A stretch of DNA of 64,000 nucleotides from Henricia sp. BOLD:AAB3569 (Eukaryota > Echinodermata > Asteroidea > Spinulosida > Echinasteridae): assembly GCA_037783545.1 (NCBI GenBank), contig JBBELK010001241.1, forward strand, positions 62,001 through 126,000, given 5' to 3'. Shown piece after piece: positions 1-11,700 of this stretch; the stretch's first letter is position 1, and every line of letters starts with the position of its first letter. The notes beneath the pieces are model-generated. The model saw only the letters and a program-made list of their open reading frames with translations. It was not told where the DNA came from and searched no databases. Position numbers and translations under genes: made by a program.

Positions 1-299
1 AAATCAAGGAATTTCCAACCAACTTCAAATTTTGCATGCTCCAAACTGTATATATTCCGCACCTTGACATGCAAAATTGACAGATTTTCGCTGGGAAATG
101 ACGGAGAAATTTCAGAGTGTAGGGAAAACGGAGCTCGGCTGGTGGTTATTCCCCTAACCGTGGCTGTTGGAACACCCTGCGCCGCGCTGGTGTACATTTG
201 TACGGCCGTTGACTCACCCCAGATTGTGACGGGAATTAGGTCAAAGTGTGTCCCAATGCCGGCAAATTTGGAAATCAAGGAATTTTCCAACCAACTTCA

Positions 300-349
300 A
301 ATTTTGCATGCTCCAAACTGTATATATTCCGCACTTGTCATGCAAAATT
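300..349. repeat. Inverted repeat inside the monomer (first intact copy)
   Basis: AATTTTGCATG at 300-310 and its exact reverse complement CATGCAAAATT at 339-349 are separated by 28 bases that include TATATATT. The pair recurs in nearly every monomer and could form a hairpin or cruciform with an 11-bp stem. The right arm contains the bond CATG|CAAAA, at which the satellite is broken at the island and at the inversion. Structure formation in vivo is inference. Confidence 0.9.
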
Positions 350-3300
350 GACAGATTTTCGCTGGGAAATGACGGAGAAATTTCAGAGTTTAGGGAAAAC
401 GGAGCTCGGCTGCGTGGTTATTCCCCTAACCGTGGGCTGTTGGGACACCCTGCGCCGCGCTGGTGTACATTTGTACGGCCGTTGACTCACCCCAGATTGT
501 GACGGGAATTAGGTCAAAGTGTGTCCCAAATGCCGGCAAATTTGGAAATCAAGGAATTTTCCACCAACTTCAATTTTGCATGCTCCAAACTGTATATATT
601 CCGCACTTGTCATGCAAAATTGACAGATTTTCGCTGGGAAATGACGGAGAAATTTCAGAGTTTAGGGAAAACGGAGCTCGGCTGGCGGTGGTTATTCCCC
701 TAACCGTGGCTGTTGGGACACCCTGCGCATGCGCCGCGCTGGTGTACATTTGTACGGCCGTTGACTCACCCCAGATTGTGACGGGAATTAGGTCAAAGTG
801 TGTCCCAAATGCCGGCAAATTTGGAAATCAAGGAATTTTCCAACCAACTTCAAATTTTGCATGCTCCAAACTGTATATATTCCGCACTTGTCATGCAAAA
901 TTGACAGATTTTCGCTGGGAAATGACGGAGAAATTTCAGAGTTTAGGGAAAACGGAGCTCGGCTGGTGGTTATTCCCCTAACCGTGGCTGTTGGACACCC
1001 TGCGACGCGCTGGTGTACATTTGTACGGCCGTTGACTCACCCCAGATTGTGACGGGAATTAGGTCAAAGTGTGTCCCAAATGCCGGCAAATTTGGAAATC
1101 AAGGAATTTTCCAACCAACTTCAAATTTTGCATGCTCCAAACTGTATATATTCCGCACTTGTCATGCAAAATTGACAGATTTTCGCTGGGAAATGACGGA
1201 GAAATTTCAGAGTTTAGGGAAAACGGAGCTCGGCTGCGTGGTTATTCCCCTAACCGTGGCTGTTGGGACACCCTGCGCCGCGCTGGTGTACATTTGTACG
1301 GCCGTTGACTCACCCCAGATTGTGACGGAATTAGGTCAAAGTGTGTCCCAAATGCCGGCAAATTTGGAAATCAAGGAATTTCCAACCAACTTCAATTTTG
1401 CATGCTCCAAACTGTATATATTCCGCACTTGTCATGCAAAATTGACAGATTTTCGCTGGGAAATGACGGAGAAATTTCAGAGTTTAGGGAAAACGGAGCT
1501 CGGCTGCGTGGTTATTCCCCTAACCGTGGCTGTTGGGACACCCTGCGCATGCGCCGCGCTGGTGTACATTTGTACGGCCGTTGACTCACCCCAGATTGTG
1601 ACGAGAATTAGGTCAAAGTGTGTCCCAAATGCCGGCAAATTTGGAAATCAAGGAATTTTCCAACCAACTTCAAATTTTGCATGCTCCAAACTGTATATAT
1701 TCCGCACTTGTCATGCAAAATTGACAGATTTTCGCTGGGAAATGACGGAGAAATTTCAGAGTTAGGGAAAACGGAGCTCGGCTGGGTGGTCATTCCCCTA
1801 ACCGTGGCTGTTGGGAACACCCTGCGCCGCGCTGGTGTACATTTGTACGGCCGTTGACTCACCCCAGATTGTGACGGGAATTAGGTCAAAGTGTGTCCCA
1901 AATGCCGGCAAATTTGGAAATCAAGGAATTTTCCAACCAACTTCAAATTTTGCATGCTCCAAACTGTATATATTCCGCACTTGTCATGCAAAATTGACAG
2001 ATTTCGCTGGGAAATGACGGAGAATTTCAGAGTTTAGGGAAAACGGAGCTCGGCTGCGTGGTTATTCCCCTAACCGTAGGCTGTTGGGACACCCTGCGCC
2101 GCGCTGGTGTACATTTGTACGGCCGTTGACTCACCCCAGATTGTGACGGGAATTAGGTCAAAGTGTGTCCCAAATGCCGGCAAATTTGGAAATCAAGGAA
2201 TTTTCCAACCAACTTCAAATTTTGCATGCTCCAAACTGTATATATTCCGCACTTGTCATGCAAAATTGACAGATTTTCGCTGGGAAATGACGGAGAAATT
2301 TCAGAGTTAGGGAAAACGGAGCTCGGCTGCGTGGTTATTCCCCTAACCGTGGCTGTTGGGACACCCTGCGCATGCGCCGCGCTGGTGTACATTTGTACGG
2401 CCGTTGACTCACCCCAGATTGTGACGAGAATTAGGTCAAAGTGTGTCCCAAATGCCGGCAAATTTGGAAATCAAGGAATTTTCCAACCAACTTCAAATTT
2501 TGCATGCTCCAAACTGTATATATTCCGCACTTGTCATGCAAAATTGACAGATTTTCGCTGGGAAATGACGGATAAATTTCAGAGTTTAGGGAAAACGGAG
2601 CTCGGCTGCGTGGTTATTCCCCTAACCGTGGCTGTTGGGACACCCTGCCAGCCCGCGCTGGTGTACATTTGTACGGCCGTTGACTCACCCAGATTGTGAC
2701 GGGAATTAGGTCAAAGTGTGTCCCAAATGCCGGCAAATTGGAAATCAAGGAATTTTCCAACCAACTTCAAATTTTGCATGCTCCAAACTGTATATATTCC
2801 GCACTTGTCATGCAAAATTGACAGATTTTCGCTGGGAAATGACGGAGAAATTTCAGAGTTTAGGAAAACGGAGCTCGGCTGCGTGGTTATTCCCCTAACC
2901 GTGGCTGTTGGGACACCCTGCGCTGCGCGCTGGTGTACATTTGTACGGCCGTTGACTCACCCAGATTGTGACGGAATTAGGTCAAAGTGTGTCCCAAATG
3001 CCGGCAAATTTGGAAATCAAGGAATTTTCCAACCAACTTCAAATTTTGCATGCTCCAAACTGTATATATTCCGCACTTGTCATGCAAAATTGACAGATTT
3101 TCGCTGGGAAATGACGGAGAAATTTCAGAGTTTAGGGAAAACGGAGCTCGGCTGCGTGGTTATTCCCCTAACCGTGGCTGTTGGGACACCCTGCGCATGC
3201 GCCGCGCTGGTGTACATTTGTACGGCCGTTGACTCACCCCAGATTGTGACGAGAATTAGGTCAAAGTGTGTCCCAAATGCCGGCAAATTTGGAAATCAAG

Positions 3301-4025
3301 GAATTTTCCAACCAACTTCAAATTTTGCATGCTCCAAACTGTATATATTCCGCACTTGTCATGCAAAATTGACAGATTTTCGCTGGGAAATGACGGAGAA
3401 ATTTCAGAGTTTAGGGAAAACGGAGCTCGGCTGCGTGGTTATTCCCTAACCGTGGCTGTTGGGACACCCTGCGCCGCGGCTGGTGTACATTTGTACGGCC
3501 GTTGACTCACCCCAGATTGTGACGGGAATTAGGTCAAAGTGTGTCCCAAATGCCGGCAAATTTGGAAATCAAGGAATTTTCCAACCAACTTCAAATTTTG
3601 CATGCTCCAAACTGTATATATTCCGCACTTGTCATGCAAAATTGACAGATTTTCGCTGGGAAATGACGGAGAAATTTCAGAGTTTAGGGAAAACGGAGCT
3701 CGGCTGCGTGGTTATTCCTCTAACCGTGGCTGTTGGGACACCCTGCGCCGCGCTGGTGTACATTTGTACGGCCGTTGACTCACCCCAGATTGTGACGGGA
3801 ATTAGGTCAAAGTGTGTCCCAAATGCCGGCAAATTTGGAAATCAAGAATTTTCCAACCAACTTCAAATTTTGCATGCTCCAAACTGTATATATTCCGCAC
3901 TTGTCATGCAAAATTGACAGATTTTCGCTGGAAATGACGGAGAAATTTCAGAGTTTAGGGAAAACGGAGCTCGGCTGCGTGGTTATTCCCTCTAACCGTG
4001 GCTGTTGGGACACCCTGCGCCGCGC

Positions 4026-4045
4026 TGGTGTACATTGGTGTACAT
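4026..4045 (+). repeat. Private 10-bp tandem duplication in one monomer
   Basis: TGGTGTACAT occurs twice in a row at 4,026-4,035 and 4,036-4,045, in a place where every other monomer has it once. It looks like a single slippage event, or an assembly error, in one copy. Confidence 0.85.
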
Positions 4046-7000
4046 TTGTACGGCCGTTGACTCACCCCAGATTGTGACGGGAATTAGGTCAAAGTGTGTC
4101 CCAAATGCCGGCAAATTTGGAAATCAAGGAATTTTCCAACCAACTTCAAATTTTGCATGCTCCAAACTGTATATATTCCGCACTTGTCATGCAAAATTGA
4201 CAGATTTTCGCTGGGAAATGACGGAGAAATTTCAGAGTTTAGGGAAAACGGAGCTCGGCTGCGTGGTTATTCCCTAACCGTGGCTGTTGGGACACCCTGC
4301 GCCGCGCTGGTGTACATTTGTACGGCCGTTGACTCACCCCAGATTGTGACGGGAATTAGGTCAAAGTGTGTCCCAAATGCCGGCAAATTTGGAAATCAAG
4401 GAATTTTCTAACCAACTTCAAATTTTGCATGCTCCAAACTGTATATATTCCGCACTTGTCATGCAAAATTGATAGATTTTCGCTGGGAAATGACGGAGAA
4501 ATTTCAGAGTTTAGGGAAAACGGAGCTCGGCTGCGTGGTTATTCCCCTAACCGTGGCTGTTGGGACACCCTGCGCATGCGCCGCGCTGGTGTACATTTGT
4601 ACGGCCGTTGACTCACCCCAGATTGTGACGAGAATTAGGTCAAAGTGTGTCCCAAATGCCGGCAAATTTGGAAATCAAGGAATTTTTCAACCAACTTCAA
4701 ATTTTGCATGCTCCAAACTGTATATATTCCGCACTTGTCATGCAAAATTGACAGATTTTCGCTGGGAAATGACCGATAAATTTCAGAGTTTAGGGAAAAC
4801 GGAGCTCGGCTGCGTGGTTATTCCCCTAACCGTGGCTGTTGGGACACCCTGCGCATGCGCCGCGCTGGTGTACATTTGTACGGCCGTTGACTCACCCCAG
4901 ATTGTGACGGGAATTAGGTCAAAGTGTGTCCCAAATGCCGGCAAATTTGGAAATCAAGGAATTTTCCAACCAACTTCAAATTTTGCATGCTCCAAACTGT
5001 ATATATTCCGCACTTGTCATGCAAAATTGACAGATTTTCGCTGGGAAATGACGGAGAAATTTCAGAGTTAAGGGAAAACGGAGCTCGGCTGCGTGGTTAT
5101 TCCCCTAACCGTAGCTGTTGGGACACCCTGCGCCGCGCTGGTGTACATTTGTACGGCCGTTGACTCACCCCAGATTGTGACGGGAATTAGGTCAAAGTGT
5201 GTCCCAAATGCCGGCAAATTTGGAAATCAAGGAATTTTCCAACCAACTTCAAATTTTGCATGCTCCAAACTGTATATATTCCGCACTTGTCATGCAAAAT
5301 TGACAGATTTTCGCTGGGAAATGACGGAGAAATTTCAGAGTTTAGGGAAAACGGAGCTCGGCTGCGTGGTTATTCCCCTAACCGTGGCTGTTGGGACACC
5401 CTGCGCATGCGCCGCGCTGGTGTACATTTGTACGGCCGTTGACTCACCCCAGATTGTGACGAGAATTAGGTCAAAGTGTGTCCCAAATGCCGGCAAATTT
5501 GGAAATCAAGGAATTTTCCAACCAACTTCAAATTTTGCATGCTCCAAACTGTATATATTCCGCACTTGTCATGCAAAATTGACAGATTTTCGCTGGGAAA
5601 TGACGGATAAATTTCAGAGTTTAGGGAAAACGGAGCTCGGCTGCGTGGTTATTCCCCTAACCGTGGCTGTTGGGACACCCTGCGCATGCGCCGCGCTGGT
5701 GTACATTTGTACGGCCGTTGACTCACCCCAGATTGTGACGGGAATTAGGTCAAAGTGTGTCCCAAATGCCGGCAAATTTGGAAATCAAGGAATTTTCCAA
5801 CCAACTTCAAATTTTGCATGCTCCAAACTGTATATATTCCGCACTTGTCATGCAAAATTGACAGATTTTCGCTGGGAAATGACGGAGAAATTTCAGAGTT
5901 TAGGGAAAACGGAGCTCGGCTGCGTGGTTATTCCCCTAACCGTGGCTGTTGGGACACCCTGCGCCGCGCTGGTGTACATTTGTACGGCCGTTGACTCACC
6001 CAGATTGTGACGGGAATTAGGTCAAAGTGTGTCCCAAATGCCGGCAAATTTGGAAATCAAGGAATTTTCCAACCAACTTCAAATTTTGCATGCTCCAAAC
6101 TGTATATATTCCGCACTTGTCATGCAAAATTGACAGATTTTCGCTGGAAATGACGGAGAAATTTCAGAGTTTAGGGAAAACGGAGCTCGGCTGCGTGGTT
6201 ATTCCCTAACCGTGGCTGTTGGGACACCCTGCGCATGCGCCGCGCTGGTGTACATTTGTACGGCCGTTGACTCACCCCAGATTGTGACGAGAATTAGGTC
6301 AAAGTGTGTCCCAAATGCCGGCAAATTTGGAAATCAAGGAATTTTCCAACCAACTTCAAATTTTGCATGCTCCAAACTGTATATATTCCGCACTTGTCAT
6401 GCAAAATTGACAGATTTTCGCTGGAAATGACGGAGAAATTTCAGAGTTTAGGGAAAACGGAGCTCGGCTGCGTGGTTATTCCCCTAACCGTGGCTGTTGG
6501 GACACCCTGCGCCGCGCTGGTGTACATTTGTACGGCCGTTGACTCACCCCAGATTGTGACGGGAATTAGGTCAAAGTGTGTCCCAAATGCCGGCAAATTT
6601 GGAAATCAAGGAATTTTCCAACCAACTTCAATTTTGCATGCTCCAAACTGTATATATTCCGCACTTGTCATGCAAAATTGACAGATTTTCGCTGGGAAAT
6701 GACGGAGAAATTTCAGAGTTTAGGGAAAACGGAGCTCGGCTGCGTGGTTATTCCCCTAACCGTGGCTGTTGGGACACCCTGCGCCGCGCTGGTGTACATT
6801 TGTACGGCCGTTGACTCACCCCAGATTGTGACGGGAATTAGGTCAAAGTGTGTCCCAAATGCCGGCAAATTTGGAAATCAAGGAATTTTCCAACCAACTT
6901 CAAATTTTGCATGCTCCAAACTGTATATATTCCGCACTTGTCATGCAAAATTGACAGATTTTCGCTGGGAAATGACGGAGAAATTTCAGAGTTTAGGGAA

Positions 7001-8496
7001 AACGGAGCTCGGCTGCGTGGTTATTCCCTCTAACCGTGGCTGTTGGGACACCCTGCGCCGCGCTGGTGTACATTTGTACGGCCGTTGACTCACCCCAGAT
7101 TGTGACGGGAATTAGGTCAAAGTGTGTCCCAAATGCGGCAAATTTGGAAATCAAGGAATTTTCCAACCAACTTCAAATTTTGCATGCTCCAAACTGTATA
7201 TATTCCGCACTTGTCATGCAAAATTGACAGATTTTCGCTGGGAAATGACGGAGAAATTTCAGAGTTTAGGGAAAACGGAGCTCGGCTGCGTGGTTATTCC
7301 CTAACCGTGGCTGTTGGGACACCCTGCGCCGCGCTGGTGTACATTTGTACGGCCGTTGACTCACCCAGATTGTGACGGGAATTAGGTCAAAGTGTGTCCC
7401 AAATGCCGGCAAATTTGGAAATCAAGGAATTTTCCAACCAACTTCAAATTTTGCATGCTCCAAACTGTATATATTCCGCACTTGTCATGCAAAATTGATA
7501 GATTTTCGCTGGGAAATGACGGAGAAATTTCAGAGTTTAGGGAAAACGGAGCTCGGCTGCGTGGTTATTCCCCTAACCGTGGCTGTTGGGACACCCTGCG
7601 CATGCGCCCGCGCTGGTGTACATTTGTACGGCCGTTGACTCACCCCAGATTGTGACGAGAATTAGGTCAAAGTGTGTCCCAAATGCCGGCAAATTTGGAA
7701 ATCAAGGAATTTTTCAACCAACTTCAAATTTTGCATGCTCCAAACTGTATATATTCCGCACTTGTCATGCAAAATTGACAGATTTTCGCTGGGAAATGAC
7801 CGATAAATTTCAGAGTTTAGGGAAAACGGAGCTCGGCTGCGTGGTTATTCCCCTAACCGTGGCTGTTGGGACACCCTGCGCATGCGCCGCGCTGGTGTAC
7901 ATTTGTACGGCCGTTGACTCACCCAGATTGTGACGGGAATTAGGTCAAAGTGTGTCCCAAATGCCGGCAAATTTGGAAATCAAGGAATTTTCCAACCAAC
8001 TTCAAATTTTGCATGCTCCAAACTGTATATATTCCGCACTTGTCATGCAAAATTGACAGATTTTCGCTGGGAAATGACGGAGAAATTTCAGAGTTTAGGG
8101 AAAACGGAGCTCGGCTGCGTGGTTATTCCCCTAACCGTGGCTGTTGGGACACCCTGCGCCGCGCTGGTGTACATTTGTACGGCCGTTGACTCACCCCAGA
8201 TTGTGACGGGAATTAGGTCAAAGTGTGTCCCAAATGCCGGCAAATTTGGAAATCAAGGAATTTTCCAACCAACTTCAAATTTTGCATGCTCCAAACTGTA
8301 TATATTCCGCACTTGTCATGCAAAATTGACAGATTTTCGCTGGGAAATGACGGAGAAATTTCAGAGTTTAGGGAAAACGGAGCTCGGCTGCGTGGTTATT
8401 CCCTCTAACCGTGGCTGTTGGGACACCCTGCGCCGCGCTGGTGTACATTTGTACGGCCGTTGACTCACCCCAGATTGTGACGGGAATTAGGTCAAA

Positions 8497-8769
8497 GTGT
8501 GTCCCAAATGCCGGCAAATTTGGAAATCAAGGAATTTTCCAACCAACTTCAAATTTTGCATGCTCCAAACTGTATATATTCCGCACTTGTCATGCAAAAT
8601 TGACAGATTTTCGCTGGGAAATGACGGAGAAATTTCAGAGTTTAGGGAAAACGGAGCTCGGCTGCGTGGTTATTCCCCTAACCGTGGCTGTTGGGACACC
8701 CTGCGCCGCGCTGGTGTACATTTGTACGGCCGTTGACTCACCCCAGATTGTGACGGGAATTAGGTCAAA
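8497..8769 (+). repeat. Representative 273-bp satellite monomer
   Basis: This copy is free of the private indels seen in many neighbours and serves as a reference. In order it carries a kappa-B-like GGAATTTTCC (8,531-8,540), a long inverted repeat around GCATG and CATGC, a TATATATT stretch (8,573-8,580), GAGCTC, a short CCCTGCGCCGCGCTGG segment that defines the 273-bp class, and TGACTCA (8,734-8,740). One of its six frames is open from end to end, for 91 codons. By chance about 1.3% of random 91-codon frames would be open, so roughly 7-8% of such monomers would have at least one. This is weak evidence for coding. Confidence 0.95.
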
Positions 8770-11700
8770 GTGTGTCCCAAATGCCGGCAAATTGGAAATC
8801 AAGGAATTTTCCAACCAACTTCAAATTTTGCATGCTCCAAACTGTATATATTCCGCACTTGTCATGCAAAATTGATAGATTTTCGCTGGGAAATGACGGA
8901 GAAATTTCAGAGTTTAGGGAAAACGGAGCTCGGCTGCGTGGTTATTCCCCTAACCGTGGCTGTTGGGACACCCTGCGCATGCGCCGCGCTGGTGTACATT
9001 TGTACGGCCGTTGACTCACCCCAGATTGTGACGAGAATTAGGTCAAAGTGTGTCCCAAATGCCGGCAAATTTGGAAATCAAGGAATTTTTCAACCAACTT
9101 CAAATTTTGCATGCTCCAAACTGTATATATTCCGCACTTGTCATGCAAAATTGACAGATTTTCGCTGGGAAATGACCGATAAATTTCAGAGTTTAGGGAA
9201 AACGGAGCTCGGCTGCGTGGTTATTCCCCTAACCGTGGCTGTTGGGACACCCTGCGCATGCGCCGCGCTGGTGTACATTTGTACGGCCGTTGACTCACCC
9301 CAGATTGTGACGGGAATTAGGTCAAAGTGTGTCCCAAATGCCGGCAAATTTGGAATCAAGGAATTTTCCAACCAACTTCAAATTTTGCATGCTCCAAACT
9401 GTATATATTCCGCACTTGTCATGCAAAATTGACAGATTTTCGCTGGGAAATGACGGAGAAATTTCAGAGTTTAGGGAAAACGGAGCTCGGCTGCGTGGTT
9501 ATTCCCCTAACCGTGGCTGTTGGGACACCCTGCGCCGCGCTGGTGTACATTTGTACGGCCGTTGACTCACCCAGATTGTGACGGGAATTAGGTCAAAGTG
9601 TGTCCCAAATGCCGGCAAATTTGGAAATCAAGGAATTTTCCAACCAACTTCAAATTTTGCATGCTCCAAACTGTATATATTCCGCACTTGTCATGCAAAA
9701 TTGACAGATTTTCGCTGGGAAATGACGGAGAAATTTCAGAGTTTAGGGAAAACGGGCTCGGCTGCGTGGTTATTCCCCTAACCGTGGCTGTTGGGACACC
9801 CTGCGCATGCGCGCGCTGGTGTACATTTGTACGGCCGTTGACTCACCCCAGATTGTGACGAGAATTAGGTCAAAGTGTGTCCCAAATGCCGGCAAATTTG
9901 GAAATCAAGGAATTTTCAACCAACTTCAAATTTTGCATGCTCCAAACTGTATATATTCCGCACTTGTCATGCAAAATTGACAGATTTTCGCTGGGAAATG
10001 ACCGATAAATTTCAGAGTTTAGGGAAAACTGAGCTCGGCTGCGTGGTTATTCCCTAACCGTGGCTGTTGGGACACCCTGCGCATGCGCCGCGCTGGTGTA
10101 CATTTGTACGGCCGTTGACTCACCCCAGATTGTGACGGGAATTAGGTCAAAGTGTGTCCCAAATGCCGGCAAATTTGAAATCAAGGAATTTTCCAACCAA
10201 CTTCAAATTTTGCATGCTCCAAATTGTATATATTCCGCACTTGTCATGCAAAATTGACAGATTTTCGCTGGGAAATGACGGAGAAATTTCAGAGTTTAGG
10301 GAAAACGGAGCTCGGCTGCGTGGTTATTCCCCTAACCGTGGCTGTTGGGACACCCTGCGCCGCGCTGGTGTACATTTGTACGGCCGTTGACTCACCCAGA
10401 TTGTGACGGGAATTAGGTCAAAGTGTGTCCCAAATGCCGGCAAATTTGGAAATCAAGGAATTTTCCAACCAACTTCAAATTTTGCATGCTCCAAACTGTA
10501 TATATTCCGCACTTGTCATGCAAAATTGACAGATTTTCGCTGGGAAATGACGGAGAAATTTCAGAGTTTAGGGAAAACGGAGCTCGGCTGCGTGGTTATT
10601 CCCCTAACCGTGGCTGTTGGGACACCCTGCGCATGCGCCGCGCTGGTGTACATTTGTACGGCCGTTGACTCACCCCAGATTGTGACGAGAATTAGGTCAA
10701 AGTGTGTCCCAAATGCCGGCAAATTTGGAAATCAAGGAATTTTCCAACCAACTTCAAATTTTGCATGCTCCAAACTGTATATATTCCGCACTTGTCATGC
10801 AAAATTGACAGATTTTCGCTGGGAAATGACGGAGAAATTTCAGAGTTTAGGGAAAACGGAGCTCGGCTGCGTGGTTATTCCCCTAACCGTGGCTGTTGGG
10901 ACACCCTGCGCCGCGCTGGTGTACATTTGTACGGCCGTTGACTCACCCAGATTGTGACGGGAATTAGGTCAAAGTGTGTCCCAAATGCCGGCAAATTTGG
11001 AAATCAAGGAATTTCCAACCAACTTCAAATTTTGCATGCTCCAAACTGTATATGTTCCGCCCTTGTCATGCAAAATTGACAGATTTTCGCTGGGAAATGA
11101 CGGAGAAATTTCAGAGTTTAGGGAAAACGGAGCTCGGCTGCGTGGTTATTCCCCTAACCGTGGCTGTTGGGACACCCTGCGCCGCGCTGGTGTACATTTG
11201 TACGGCCGTTGACTCACCCAGATTGTGACGGGAATTAGGTCAAAGTGTGTCCCAAATGCCGGCAAATTTGGAAATCAAGGAATTTTCCAACCAACTTCAA
11301 ATTTTGCATGCTCCAAACTGTATATATTCCGCACTTGTCATGCAAAATTGACAGATTTTCGCTGGGAAATGACGGAGAAATTTCAGAGTTTAGGGAAAAC
11401 GGAGCTCGGCTGCCTGGTTATTCCCCTAACCGTGGCTGTTGGGACACCCTGCGCATGCGCCGCGCTGGTGTACATTTGTACGGCCGTTGACTCACCCAGA
11501 TTGTGACGAGGAATTAGGTCAAAGTGTGTCCCAAATGCCGGCAAATTTGGAAATCAAGGAATTTTCCAACCAACTTCAAATTTTGCATGCTCCAAACTGT
11601 ATATATTCCGCACTTGTCATGCAAAATTGACAGATTTTCGCTGGGAAATGACGGAGAAATTTCAGAGTTTAGGGAAAACGGAGCTCGGCTGCGTGGTTAT

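Noticed and set aside
8601-8640. CENP-B-box-like stretch TTCGCTGGGAAATGACGGA in each monomer
   Set aside because: It resembles the CENP-B box only with inserted bases. The essential spacing TTCG-N4-A-N2-CGGG is not met, so no centromere claim is made from it.
8638-8690. Telomere-like TTTAGGG and CCCTAAC in each monomer
   Set aside because: They are single isolated heptamers in opposite senses, not tandem arrays. They do not indicate a telomere.
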